DNA of 64,000 nt from assembly GCA_039566865.1 (NCBI GenBank), contig CM076960.1, positions 1,178,001-1,242,000 of the forward strand. Direction: 5' to 3'. Origin of the DNA: Aurelia coerulea. Its lineage: Eukaryota > Cnidaria > Scyphozoa > Semaeostomeae > Ulmaridae. The stretch's first letter is position 1, and the number at the start of each line of letters is the position of its first letter. Both the position numbers and the translations under genes were made by a program. Under the pieces are notes generated by a model. It saw only the letters and a list, made by a program, of their open reading frames with translations. It was not told the origin of the DNA and made no database searches. Below, piece by piece: positions 47,801 to 61,100 of this stretch.

Positions 47801-48655
47801 TATCAAAAGCTATACAATACAAATCCGTCCTCTAATTTTAATTAAGGCGTTTCTTTTAAAGGTTTTAAATGTTTTCAATAAAGGTTTTGCATGTTTTAAC
47901 AATCACAAAAACACCCACCCTTTCTCGAAAGAGGCAAATTCTTTCCTGCTGGCGTTATGGGGTTGAAGGTCTACCCCACCCCCTACAGGCCACAGCATAT
48001 ACGCCTACACGCATGTTTCTAGCAGAAAATGCTTTTAAAAAACTCAGCTCTCAGACACCTGAAAAATGAAGGAGCTCCAGTACTGGGAAAAGATTATTCT
48101 ATTCGTTTTAGTTAAGGAAATCCCTACTATTATTTTAGTTAAATTTCACTTATTTCCTGTATCATATTACTCAGAAGGTACTTGAATAATGGGCAAACAT
48201 TGGAAAGGTTTCAAAAAACTTTGCTGTGAAATCTTCAAGATAGGACAAGAAGTAAATATAATATTGTTCTGTTAATTTGCAAGCAACTCGTAAGAAACTC
48301 TGAGCACTCAAAAACTTATGATTTTAAGAAAGTTCAGAACTGGCTCAAATTCTTAGTCACAAAGTCAAAAAACAAGGATAGAAATCATACGTTTTTAGTT
48401 CTTTCATCCCATATCTTGGGAAATCAGCATATAATAGTACGAGTCAAATACGCAAATTCGACAAAGTTTCTACCAAAAACCTTATCAAAATTAACATGCA
48501 ATCCAGTTTAGCTAAATATAAGAAAAATCTTTGGTAGCCTCTGGCATTCTATATAAGTGGGGGGAGGGCTGATAGAGTGGAGCTTACTGTTGTATTAAGA
48601 TTATTATTATTATACCATATACTAGATATGGTAGTGGTTGTTGTATTGAGATTCA

Positions 48656-48892
48656 TTCAGTGATTGACACGTTTTGGAACCGGGCGTGTTCTCTCGTGCC
48701 CACATCTGTTATTCAATCTTTTAACTGATTCAACATGGTGACAGGAGCGGGATCCGAACCCGCGCCACCGAAGTGACTGGTGGCGCGGGTTCGGATCCCG
48801 CTCCTGTCACCATGTTGAATCAGTTAAAAGATTGAATAACAGATGTGGGCACGAGAGAACACGCCCGGTTCCAAAACGTGTCAATCACTGAA
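48656..48892. repeat. 237-bp perfect palindrome containing a tRNA 3' half with CCA
   Basis: Arms of about 114 bp mirror each other around a 9-bp loop. Each arm holds a T-arm (GCGGG stem, TTCGGAT loop, CCCGC stem), then an acceptor strand TCCTGTC, A and CCA. On the other strand this is TGGTGACAGGAGCGGG, the form of a retroelement primer-binding site. Confidence 0.85.
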
Positions 48893-50077
48893 TTTTGCCT
48901 CAAGTTTTGAAAAAAGAAAAAAGAAAAAAATTTTGCCTCAGAAGGAAGGGACTTGTTAGAGAGGGGGGCTAAATAGAGCTATTACGGTGTGTTCACTTTC
49001 AATGTCGATGGATTGCACACCATGAATTATTAACACACTTTACTGAACTTATTATCTCTACATCAGCTGTTAGTTACATTATAACCGAGCATATCGAGTT
49101 AACTGAGGCGTATTCTTGAATGATGTAACACTGTTTAATATTGTCTGGTTTAAAAGACAGTAATTTTCAAGAAAAACAGCTCACTTTTGATGAGCTTAAG
49201 ATCGAAGATCTATTAAAGGAAAATAAGTGAATTAATTTTGCAGTTTTTTAGCAATTTGTATGACACCAAAGGTGACCTGACTTCGCTGACCTGACCTCGC
49301 TTTTTTCTCCAAATGTTGACGCTAAAGGTCTAGAATAGCAGCTATTAAATGCTCAAGAGTTTCACTCCCACTTTTTTCAGAAGAAGCTAAAGTTTGAGCC
49401 AGCACTGAGAATTTCTTAAAATTATCACAGAGTTTCTTATGAGTTTCTTGCGAATTCCATAACAATCTTTAGGTTCACTTCATGTACCCTCTTGAAGATT
49501 CAAAAACTTTCTTAACTTTTGGACATTTCTCAAGTACCTTCCGAGTAATATGATACAAGAAACGAGTGAAAATAAACTAAAAATATCCTTAGGAATTCCT
49601 TGAGTAAAATAAATAGTTTCATAAAACCTTTTTCCCAGAAGTGAAATTTATTCATTTTTAATCGAGCTGAGAGTTGAGTTTCTTACAAGCAGTTTCTTAA
49701 TAAAAAGTCGTGTATAATTTCTAATGGGCCTAAAAATAACACTTTACTTTCAAACAAGCATATCAACCTCAAAGAAAGTGCAAAAATAGCATGAAGATAG
49801 TAAATAATTCGGTTGATTTTACGTAATTTGATGTACAAAGATTTCAGCTCCCATATTTACCTTGCCCCTTGCCAACTAACAATACTGAATGGTGAAAATT
49901 GCAATAAAATTAGCATTATTATGACTAGCATTACGACGGTCTCTTTTCTAGGTATGGCAATATTTCAGGTCTGTTCCACGAAATTTTCCCTTGGGGGGCA
50001 CGTTAGTATCCGTGGATCAATATGAAATCAATTTGAAATAACGCAATGATCTAGCAGCTCTCCCTCCTATCTTCCAG
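48893..50077. other. Mainly degenerate MITE sequence
   Basis: Copies of the family with CTCAGAAGGTACTTGA and TCCAGTACTGGG phrases (also at about 48060-48200 and 55340-55450) cover much of this stretch. No gene is supported. Confidence 0.4.
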
Positions 50078-50190
50078 ACAGTTCAGCACCAAACCACCCA
50101 AATTTCCCATAGTGCTCGACTTCCCTCGTCATTGTACCGTCCAGCTGCTATGTGATGGTACGGGGATGATGGAAGTCTACAATATCAAAG
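50078..50190 (+). CDS. Probable internal exon of an unidentified plus-strand gene
   Basis: A 113-bp segment is bounded by a strong pyrimidine-rich acceptor (CTCCTATCTTCCAG) and a good donor (AAAG then GTAAGA). Only one frame is open, 37 codons with one base left over at each end. It reads KPPKFPIVLDFPRHC then LLCDGTGMMEVYNIK, which looks like ordinary folded protein. I found no neighbouring exon with certainty. An AATAAA at 50525 could be a polyadenylation signal for the same strand. The gene could instead be a pseudogene fragment. Confidence 0.45.
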
Positions 50191-50856
50191 GTAAGATCCA
50201 TAGCATAGTTTGGTGTGACACTGCCAGTCTCCTTCTTTTCTTTTGACTATTTGTGTGTTGTTTTCTTGTTTTGTTTTGTCCCTAGTATTACTGTATTTTT
50301 TCATTTTGTTATATATCTATATCTTGAAGTTGTCTTTGCAAATTGTAAGTACCGTTCTTGGTGTAGGCCAGATGACCTTGACCTTGTGTCTTCTTACACC
50401 AAGAGCGGTACAGTAGTAATGTATTTAATTTAGTTTTAATTTATTATGAATAGAAAAGAAAACAAATTTCTCCTGCTTGTTTCATAAGAGTAAATGTTTT
50501 GATACCTAACACCCCTTGAACTTCAATAAAGATTAATTACAAAAATTATGTCTGATTAAAAGCATAGGTTTCAAGTCTTAAAAAATTTCGGTGTAAAATT
50601 GTTTGACCTCTTTTATTGAATTTGAATGACTTGAAAGAAACTTTGGCAAAACTGCTGTAATTCTGCAGTTGGACTTTCCTCAAATCTTCAATGTTTTCAG
50701 AACAACATGATTTTTCTTCTTTCTGTGAATTCAAGGGAAAGTTTGAAAAAAAAACTTAAAATCATTGCTAACCATTTTCAGAAAACATAGAATAATGTTC
50801 AAGGAAACAATAATTTACGAATTTTCGCGCATATGAGCGCAGTCTCTGCTCTGTCT

Positions 50857-51434
50857 AACAAGGGCAGATTTTGTAATACAAAAGTAACAGTTGCATTAGA
50901 TTGACACCTCAATTCAAAGCGATTAGCGATTGCAGACGAAGGAAGTTCTCTCAACCAGAAATTCAAAACAACCAAAGCCGCAAAAGCTTCCCCCAAACCA
51001 ACAGGGCAAACTCTCGCCTTGTGCAAGCGAAAGGTGGTATTTAAGAAAAGCTACATTCTTATAACGAAAGAAGAATGGTAAATCTAAAGATCTGTGTGGC
51101 GGATTTTGTCTATTTGATTCAGAAGCCGAGCAGAAGGCATTGTAATTCTCGCGTATTACAAAACAGCTCCTGAATGAAATAATAAAATCCGCCGGACAGA
51201 ACTTTAGATTTGCCCTTCTTCTTTGATTATAAGCACATGACTTCTCTTAAAAACCACCTTTCGCTAGCACAAGGCGACAGTTTGCCCTCCTAGTTTCGGG
51301 GAAACTTTTGCGGCTTTGTTTGATTTGAATTACTGGTTAAGAGAATTTCCTTTGTCTGCAGTCACTAATCGCTTTGAATTGAGGTGTCAATCAAACGAAA
51401 CTGTTGTTATTGTATTATAAAATCTGCCCTTGTT
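50857..51434. mobile_element. 578-bp foldback element with 9-bp target duplication
   Basis: Ends AACAAGGGCAG and CTGCCCTTGTT are flanked by GCTCTGTCT at 50848-50856 and 51435-51443. Diverged arms relate it to 36663-37262. A half copy lies at about 38330-38600. Confidence 0.85.
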
Positions 51435-51735
51435 GCTCTGTCTGTCAAGCACAAATCTTTCACTCTTTTACTTCACAATTTCAAATGATTTGGAATACGA
51501 AATGCGCTGTAATTTCAAAAATATTGAAGATTTCTGAAAAGAGTAACGGTAGAATCATAGCAAAGTAGCTGGAGGTTTCTTTCAAGCCATTCACTTAAAG
51601 AAAGAGGTAATAGAATTTTACATAAATAAAGATTTGCAACCAATGCTCTGAATTTTTCCAAAGCCTAAAAAGCTATCGGCGCAGCTCAATACTCTTTGCA
51701 GCAGCATTAAATGTTCAAAAAAAATTTTCGATTCA

Positions 51736-54700
51736 TCATTTAGTCTCGCTATTCACTTCGAAAATTGCCTTGGCAATTTCACCTTTCTTCAGAGCTTCAA
51801 GCGCAGCGGGATAGTCTTGTAATGCAAACTTTTTAGTACACAGTTTGTCGAAATCAAGGTATCCAAGTTCCCCCATTTCCTTGACCATTTTGATCGCTTT
51901 TGGAAATGTATTTGGGTTGATGTGTGATCCCACAATTGTTAATTCTTTGTTGTAAATCTCAAACGGATCAATCTTGATTTCCGATTTCTGTGGGCAGCAT
52001 CCAAACAGCACAAGCTTCGCACCTGAAAACAGAATACTGCAGTTTGCAACTATTTCCCTTATTTGAAAAAGTTCAAACTAAAAGAGAGCTTTTTCATCGT
52101 AACTCCTAAAGCCCTCTGCTTATTTGAAAAATGGACTTAGTTAAAAATGATGAAGCTACCTTCCTGAAAAATCTATTACGTGGAGTTCATAGCTCTGTGA
52201 GGTAAATACATTAAACGCCAAAACATTCCGGCCAAAATATTTCGGACAAAAAGTTTTCGGACACTGTCACAGATTTTCTGACGTTTTTACAGAAATTTCG
52301 TACGACTAATAACGACATAATTATAACTTCTCTTTGCTTATTCCGTACTAAAAATGTCATATATTTATAGATCATGCTTCATTTTAGGAGTGCTTGGTAA
52401 GAAACTTCACCAAATGTTTGAGGATTATGCAAATGATTGCTGAGATGGATTTACTGTAGTTGAGAAAAGCATAACATTTTTCATTAATTAACACTCTTCT
52501 CATCACATGTCTTTTCAATGTAAACGTTTCGTGAGCAAGATAATACGTTTTTAAACAGTGGAAATATTTTGCTGTGAAATTTCTACGCTGCAAATATTTT
52601 GGACACTAGATACCTTGGCCTATAAAAATTTTGGACAATAAAATTTGTGGACATATGGAATGTCGGAAAATATTAACATCCAAAATTTATGGTGTTTGAT
52701 GTGGCACATGGGCATTACACTTACACCCAGCTGGGATCCAGATTACTTTGAGCAGATGTGTAGACTTTCAGGGGGTCTTCCAAAGAACATTTGAATCAGA
52801 TTAGAGGCATTCAATTCACTGGTTGCTGATGAATGTACCTATTGTAAACCAAAGAAAAATGTAAAAGGTAAAAATATAACTTTCATACCTCTGCGAGTAT
52901 ACAAAAATTCTTGCTCAATAGCCTTTGGCGATCCAGTGCAATCGACAATGACATCATAACCCCAATCCTCATTTCCATCTCGCTTAGCCTCGTTGTATTG
53001 ACTGAAAAGATGGTCTGGATGAACAACTTTCAAACCCAGGCCCAAATTGCACGCAGCGTTTCTTCGTCTCTCAGATATTTCCATGATAACAAAATCACGA
53101 TATCCTCTGAAGTGGAATATCGAAGCCCACAGCAATCCGATGATTCCTAGAGGATAAAAACATTTTTTTTAATAGTTCTAAAAATCAACCCAGCTCCAGA
53201 ATTTTTTTCTCAAAATTGTAACTGATTCTTGAAAGATAGGTGAAAAGAATACTCCAAAAATAAGAATTTGACTGAAAAACAACAACCTAATCTAGCAAAA
53301 TATCCCCTTTCAACATGTTTGACAACTTGCTCCAGAAAAATTGCCCTCTTTTGATACCCTGCGCTAGAAAAAAAGGTGAAAATGATGCCCTGAAAAATGG
53401 CACAAGCCCATCGGACAAATATACAAAGTACCCCCATGGGTCTAATAATATGCACTCACCTGCTCCACAAATTAAGACAGTAGAGTCTGATCTTATAGGT
53501 TGCATGTTTTCCCAGCCTCGGACAAGACATGAAAAAGGTTCACAAAATACACCAAGTGGCATTGCAATTTCTTCTGGAAGTGGATGAACAAGTGTAGAAG
53601 ATACCTAAAAGGAAAAAACATATGATTTACTTTTCAAGCTGTTTGCAAAACACTTGGAAAACTGGTCAGAGTCAAATCAATTAACATCTTTATGTCATAA
53701 AGCACAACCTTGCACACATGAACATACTAGTTTTTCTGCTTAAGAACTCTTGTTTTAGATCAATTTACAGCCTTTTGTATGGCTCAAGAATTCTTATCAT
53801 AATATAAAAATTCTTGGTCATGTTAATGTGCTCAAGGTCTATACTGCAGTACATGGCTCAATGACTGACCTAATAATAAATTTGAAGAAAGTCTCCTTGT
53901 GGTGTGAAACTTGCAGCATACTCAAAGTAAAATTTTGAAATTCTAACATTCTCTGATCCAGACACATACCTTACAATACCTTGACCATCCACCATTTTTC
54001 CAGATACCAACAGTTGACCTTATTCCACCAATTTTGCAGAAATGTGGATCTCCTCTTGTGCAATATCTGCATACATTGCAATTGCTGTTTGGGTTTATCA
54101 CAACTCTAAAATGGGGAAACAGTTCTCAGAATATAGTCATTAGCAATGGCAGTTTGCTTTAAAAACAACTCAACTTAAAGAGCAATTGTTACCCACAGTC
54201 CTTTGTGGGCACATTGTAATTTCAGACCATTTAAAAACCAAATTTTGCATTAAGCGGAAAATAGTAATTCACACTGCTAAAGCAGCAGTTGAATTGATAG
54301 AAAAGTCACCTGAATTTAAACTTTCCTATGAGTTCAACTACTGCAATTTGGGGATCCATGTTTTCTGCTTAGGCCAAATTTGATTTTCTGACAGTGCCTG
54401 CAAAGGACCCTGGGTCTCTGTAAATTGATTTAAGAAGTTAGTTGGTGCAGTAAAAATTTAATCAAATTCCCAATGGATTAAAAATTCAACTCAAATCCCA
54501 CACCATTTTCCAACTGCAATAATTTTGCTGCTAAAAATGCAGTTGTGCTCCGCTTGTTCTCATACAGTACAGGCCTTGCACACATTAACATGACAAAAAT
54601 TCTTTACACTGTGATAAAAATCCTTGAGCCATATGGAATGATTGTAAATTTTTCTAAACAAGAATTCTTAGGTAGGAAAACATTGCTAATCTTATGCATA

Positions 54701-56670
54701 AGTTAACAAGCTTTGATAGACTTTTTAACCAAAGTTCTAGAAGTCTGACGGTTTTAGAAATGTGGTTAGGGATAGTTTTATACATTTTGCTGAAATCTGA
54801 TGATTTTCAAAAAGAGTACAATAGTGATAGAAGCTTTAGCATCATTTAGTAGAATTTTCCAAGGTATAGATATAGCTATCACTTGATCCATGATCTTGTA
54901 GAACATCAAAAGGCACTATGATCGTAGCCTGCGCGCAGACTCACTCAACTCCTCAAAAGTATACTTTCAAGGAGTTGAGTCTGCACGCAGGCTATATGAT
55001 CGGGGTGGTGGAGTCTTACAGAGGGTGGGGTTGTGCTTCCATGAAAGGGCAATGAGTTTGCATACTGAAAACTGAAAAAACTATTGACAAATGATTACCT
55101 CTGTCCAGCCTTTACATGTTTCACTTCACTTCCAACATCTTCTGCTACGCCACAAAATTCATGTCCAAGGACCACTGCTGATTTTGAAACAGGAAATTCT
55201 CCACCTAATATATGAAGATCTGTCCCACAGACACCAGAGTAGCTCACCTAAAATGAAATTTGATAAAATTAAATTAAAACTTTTTTGGCTGTGCAAAATT
55301 TGAAGGTACACTTTCTTTGTTAAATGAAATCAACTATTAGATTGTTAAAAATCAAGGAACTCTAATACTGGGAACAAATTTAAAGTATCTATAGATCTAT
55401 TTTAGTCTTCCTGTATCATTTACTCAGAAGGCACTTGGATAATGTCTTCAAGGTAGTGCGCAATGTTATATCTCTATATTCTCTTTAAATAGAACAAAGA
55501 AAATTTAGATTTTTGCTCTTTGCAAACGCAAGCTTTTAACCTCCCTTTCAATAAAAAGTGGTTTTGGAATGTTCACTAAGAAAGGCACAGTAGCTGTTTT
55601 GGAATGGAGAATGGTAAAGAAACCATTCCAAGGTAAGAATATCCTTGATATTACTTTTATCACATTAACATTAATTTTGCTTCCTGGAAAACTTTAGGCA
55701 AGTGATTGACGCTTAAATATATTGATTTTGATGTGCTTAAACAATACGCTTATTTTAATTTAGTTTTAAAGTAATTTTGAAATTTAACAAGTGACTGGAG
55801 CATGTTTTTTTAACGTGACTCCTTCTTAGAGAAATTAAAGTTCAGTTACATTGAATGACAGCCTTGTTACTAATTTGAAATTTCTTCTTTTATCACATTC
55901 AAAGTGGAAAACTTTTATCATGGCGATAAAGTTTGTAGAATCCAAATTTGAAAACACTAAGACTTTGTTGTCTTTGCCCCCAGCTTTCTATCCGTTTCTC
56001 GTTTTGTTTTGGCCTACTCCTCCAGCTATGCTGCCAAAATCTTGTTCAGGGTTGTCCGAATGTTTTTGCTAATTTATCAAAAAAGCCAACAAACCAATGT
56101 TTCATTTATTAATGAATGAAAAGCATACGAATTAACAATTATTTTCCGACCAAAATACCTGGTAGAGAAACCCTTAAATGCTGATGCTTTTATTATGTAA
56201 GTTTTTTTGATTTGGTTGAAAAACACTTTTGGCCGCCATTTTGTGTTAGGTGGTGCAATACTTATGTGAGGTAAGTGTATATTATTATTATCATTATCAT
56301 AATTATGAAGATTTTGATGGAACCCGTGTTGTGGGCCAATCTCTGCAGAGAAGTCTATTTTGGGGTATATTTGAAGTTTCTTCAAATAAACAGCTAGCTG
56401 CAAAGAAGGGATTTGTTTCTGACCATCCTAACCTAACTATTTGTTCCGTCAGTAGCGTAGCTGATTACAACATTGAAGCCAATCCTAGGCCCAAGGCCTG
56501 ACCTATATTTTATAGGCCCATAATTAAATTATTGATGTGCCTTCCTTGCTGCATGCAAAGCTTCCCTATTTTCTCACCTTAACAAGAACTTCTTTCGGTG
56601 AAAGTTTCTTTGCAAGTGGAGTTTGGATGACAGATAGTTGACCATCGAATAATTGCACGGCCTCGTTCAT
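51736..56670 (-). CDS. Zinc-dependent medium-chain dehydrogenase (polyol/sorbitol dehydrogenase type)
   Basis: Probably a cytosolic NAD-linked oxidation of a sugar alcohol such as arabinitol or sorbitol; the exact substrate cannot be read from sequence. Six exons: 56670-56578, 55247-55099, 54105-53970, 53604-53460, 53146-52889 and 52022-51736. All phases agree and give 355 residues, the usual family length. The GroES-like part holds catalytic zinc ligands Cys38 (GVCGTD), His60 (LGHE) and probably Glu148 (FCEP). The structural zinc tetrad is Cys90, Cys93, Cys96 and Cys104. The Rossmann fold has GAGIIG at 173-178 and an acidic Glu197 at the end of the second strand, which favours NAD over NADP. 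The ATG begins MNEAVQLFDG. The gene lies downstream of COPB1 in the same orientation, about 1.4 kb away, with MITEs between. Introns carry a hairpin micro-element at 54925-54994. Complete with no breaks seen. Confidence 0.93.
54925..54994. mobile_element. Hairpin micro-element, 70 bp
   Basis: TAGCCTGCGCGCAGACTC and GAGTCTGCACGCAGGCTA flank a private palindrome (CAACTCCT with AGGAGTTG). The 8-bp duplication TATGATCG lies at 54917-54924 and 54995-55002. It sits in a dehydrogenase intron. Confidence 0.9.
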
Positions 56671-57019
56671 TTTGAAGATCTTGAAAACGTCTCTTCTTTA
56701 GCAGAGCACAAACAAGCACAGAAGTTGTTTAGGCCCTCCCCCTTGCACTTGCTGTTGACAACATGGCAGCACTTTGGTTGTTGTTGTCTGCGAAGTCACG
56801 TGCATCACGTGATAGCTGGTCACGTGCAATGATAGGCATCTACAAATTTCCTCACAAATTTGCATTTTACTAGCTCGTTTTCCATTTTCCACTCAATTAT
56901 CATGTTTTTCATCATAAAATTTGCAAAACAGTTTTAAACGTGCAACTATGTTGGATGGACTAAAACAAATTTCAACTGTTTAAAAATTCGTGAAGATTTT
57001 TGTTCAATTTTTAACATTG

Positions 57020-57330
57020 GAATAAAATGAGATTTAGTTTACGTGTCACCAATGATCCATTGTGTATCCATTGTTTTCTGCAGTTTTTTGGTGGCTTCAC
57101 CCAAACCCAAGCCATCAAAAAGTGACCGTTAAAAATCCACCTATATCCGAGCAATTGTAGAAGATATGAATGCTTGGTTTGTTCCTTAGTGAAGTACAAT
57201 GATTTATGTCCAAACAGCAACTATCATTTTGAAAAAATATGAAAATCCTAATATGTAATATCACCTTTCAAAAAACTGCAAAAATCATCGGTTTGTTTAT
57301 ATTTTGGTGACGGAGTCGGAGCCCCTTTAA
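57020..57330. mobile_element. TTAA MITE, left end truncated
   Basis: Matches the AGGGGCTCCGTCG family up to the right TTAA at 57327. The left terminus is missing or diverged. Confidence 0.7.
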
Positions 57331-57449
57331 GACCGAAACGTCGTACAAAATAAAACCCTGTTCGAAGCGCAATCATTTATGCCGTTATTTGTTTGTATTT
57401 ATAAAAGCAATAACGCAGATGGTCTGATACTTTGTCAAGGAGAGTATTC

Positions 57450-57970
57450 CCTGCAGCATAGATTCCAAATCTTTGAAAAGGCTGGTGTAAAATTCAGTTA
57501 CTTGTTGCTTTGAACTGAATGACTTCAAAGAAACTTTAGCTATTTCTCTAGAATTCTACCGTTGGACTTTTCTGCAATCTTCAATATTTTCAAACAAGAG
57601 TGTTTCTCTACTTTTTCAAGAATTCAAGAAAAATGTTCAAAAATCCATTGTAATTCCTAAACTGTTTGAAGCAACATGAAAATTTTTTAAGAAAACCATT
57701 ATTCATGGATGTCTACAATATGGTATCGAGCAAAAGTCTGTTACTCTTCTGGTCTAAGATTTAGAAATTTGATGACGTCACACCCTCAAATGAGTTGAAA
57801 TGTAACATACGCTGAAATTTCGAAAAATATTCAGAACTTCTGAAATGTCCAACGGTAGAATTAAAGATAAGTAACTGAAGTTTGTTTCAAGCCACTCAAA
57901 CAGAAGAAATAGATTACAGAATTTTACACCCACCTTTTTACGCCGAGTTAAAGATTTGGAAGCTATGCTA
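57450..57970. mobile_element. Inverted-repeat MITE, CCAAATCTTTAAAAAGG family
   Basis: Nearly full-length match to 27420-27955 in the same orientation. It lies between COPB1 and the dehydrogenase gene. Confidence 0.75.
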
Positions 57971-58106
57971 TTCCCTGATTATCTTGAATCTGAGCAAATT
58001 ATATTGTCAATAGCAGGAAACAAATGAAAAAGGAAAATTCTATTTATCAATACTTAATGATTGCTAATAAATTTTCATTGTCCTTTCTATTGTTCTTTTC
58101 CTTTGT

Positions 58107-61100
58107 TTATGATGACTTCTTTTGAGAGAGGTTGATTTTGTCACCAAGACTGAGAGCCATGCCCTGAAAAATAAACAGACGTCTTTGAGTAAGGGTTCTT
58201 AACGTATTTTTGGCAAAATTCTGAATGCATTGTCGTTTTAAAGTTCTATTGATTCAGATGTTGCAAAATTGCTTCATATGTCAAGAATTGGTCTGAAGGG
58301 ATCTCAGGAACTTTAACATGAATTTGAAATCAACAATTTGTCAACAAGCTTCTAAAAAACATTGGTTTCAATCGACACTCCGTGAATTCAACGGCACAAT
58401 TGATCAAACTTCATCATTTAAAAACGGGCAACATTTAATGGCCTAAACATTGAGCAATTATGCTGAAAGAATGCAAGATTTAAATATGAACCCACATACC
58501 TGACTTTTTGCTCTAATCCGAATATGTCCAGTAACTTGACCTTCTGCACCAGAGCCTAATGGCTTTTCAATACACAAATTGGCAAGTGCATCTTCACCGA
58601 AAATACTTCGGGCGTAGAAATTGGCTGCCATGAAACCACAATCACCTGATAAGGCCTAAAGGAAAGAAGAGAAATGAGTGATAAGTGATTTTTCAGTCTT
58701 ATGAAAAATAACAAACATTTCAAAACTGCCTAACAATCATACATTGCTCTCATCCAACAAGAATCCTTGACTACCCAGACTCTACCCAAAATATTTGTTA
58801 AATGTTTCTTTGGACGGCAGGCCAGTTTCCAGTCAGTGGAATTTTCCAGGCGGGCGGAAATTCGATTGTTTTACGGCAGAAAATGTCTCTGTGCAATTGA
58901 ATAGAAATTTAAGGTTGAGCGACTTCTTATTGTGTAAAGTTCCACTCGCTTGGAAAATTCCACCAACTGGAAATCAGCCTTAACATCCAGACAGCCTTGA
59001 TTCAAACATTGATGATTTCACTCAGAATTTTTGCTTGAATTGTCTTGAAATTTAACTCAACTCAAAATGAAAATTCTCATAGTCAATCGATTAGGGAGAC
59101 CTAAAAATCCGGGAATTGTGAAATATCAGATTGAGATGCCTTTAACAAATCTTTTCACGTGTTATGGCATTTTCCGGCTTATTCTGCGAGAAAAAAATCC
59201 TTAAGATACAGAAGAAATACATTTGTTTCAGTTGCTGTTCAAATCGACAATCAATGTTATTACAATTTACAACAATAAGACTGATAGTGTATTTAACAAC
59301 AACTGAAAAGAAATGCCTTTTTCTTGGTCGTTGTTTTTTAATTAAAATTCAACAACTAGATTCAAACACAGATTGAAATTCAAAACAAATCAGTTAGAAA
59401 CATTTCTTTCACACACTGATCACAAAATCACAAACTTGCAAACACTGGGAAATAAAGATAGAAAATTGTAGAAATGAGCTTACCTTTTCTGGAGTGAGAC
59501 ATTTCATATTCGTCGTTGCAACTAAATGGTCAAGATATTCCCGAAGATCTGAGATATTGGTGTTTACTGAAACCTGGAAATGAAACGAAGAAAGATAGAT
59601 GGAAGTATGATAGACTTGAAAGTCTGCTGAAAATTTTTCCCCGGTGCATCAAAATACGCTTCTCTAATCTGCATATCTACGTGCGTCAATTTGAGTGGAA
59701 AAGATCAGTAAACGTTACATAAGCCGTTGTTTTCCTTGGTCGTTTCTCGCTCGGTTCGGTTTCGCTCCCTTTTAGGTCCTTGAGTTGCAGCTGGCAAATT
59801 TTCAAACGCTCTCCTTGCCAGTTGCAACTCGAGGGCTTAAAGGAAACAAAAAAAGAGAGAAACGTCAAAAGAAGACAGCGTTGTATACCAAATTTACTAA
59901 TATTTCCTACTCAACATGATCCAGGGAGATGCAGATTATAAAACTGGGCAACTGATGGGTAAGAAATTATGATAATAGTCTTCCTTTCCCAAAAAATCGG
60001 TGCATCATCACAAATACTAGGAATAAGGAAATTGACGGTCTTCCCTTACCTTGTTTTCCCACTCAAACTCAGCCCACATGGCTCTGAATTCAGTATCTGT
60101 ACACGTGGCGGGAACGATATAATCCATCACATCAATATGTATATCATTTAATACAACACAATTTCTATCTCCAGAACCACCAGAAACATCGTACACTACA
60201 AATGAAGAAAAACAGAAGGTCTTAAAAGCATGCTCTCCCTGTTAGAGATTCTCCGAAAAAAAAGGCTTCAACAAGTTGCAGTGTTATTTAGTCATAGTCC
60301 AATTTTTAAAAGGTGACGGTGAAGGTGAAGTTGCGGGTTTTTAGCGCCAAGCGCTGGGATCGCAGAAGTAGAACAGGCGTAATCGAGTCCGCGACCCCTT
60401 GCCATGACGCTCAAGTGGTGGGGCTCTACCGAGTATCGAGCCCTGTCAGCCTGACTGTTCTGGCTGCAAAGTCAGTGGATTACACCACTGTGCCACAACA
60501 ACTTCACCTAGCAATGTTTCTCGTATCTTTTAAAAAGTATATCTCGGATATACCAAATTGATGCATTTGCATTTGCTGAGCGTACAATCATGAATTATGC
60601 GAAGATTTCAACGAATCACCTCTCATTTTGAAGCCCAAAGGCGAAAGAAACATTGCAATCATAACAATTGCATCAACTATCTTCTGAATAAATTAACAAA
60701 GTAACCCATGTACAAATGTAAAACATACATATTTGTCATTACGTTTTTCTCTTTGGTAGACATTCCCCAAGTTTCGCTCGTTATCTCATTCAGGCCTACT
60801 CGGCCGGCAGTGAGCTGCGAAAGTGGAACGAGCAAAGCGTCCGTTCGCTCCACTTTCGAAGCACACTGCCAACCGAGTAGGCCCGAAAAAGATAACAAAT
60901 GGGACTTGGAGCAAGTCTATCTCTTTGGAGGATCAGCATGCTCGCTTTCATTTTTTGAAGCTGTAACTTTGAAGAAACGTTTCTAGATTTTTAGTTCTTG
61001 GAGGTATCTTCAAAAATAGCTCTAAGGGAAAGTACCCAGCACCTTTGGTTTGGTATGGCCTACCTCAGTGAAACGAATTTCTACATGTAAGTTAGGCTTT

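Noticed and set aside
50345..50433. Terminal exon for the plus-strand gene, and a TGACCTTGACCT nuclear-receptor-like site
   Set aside because: The segment is a hairpin (GTACCGTTCTTGGTGTA with its mirror). The best reading frame does not match the phase of 50078-50190. A single 12-mer is not evidence of a regulatory site.
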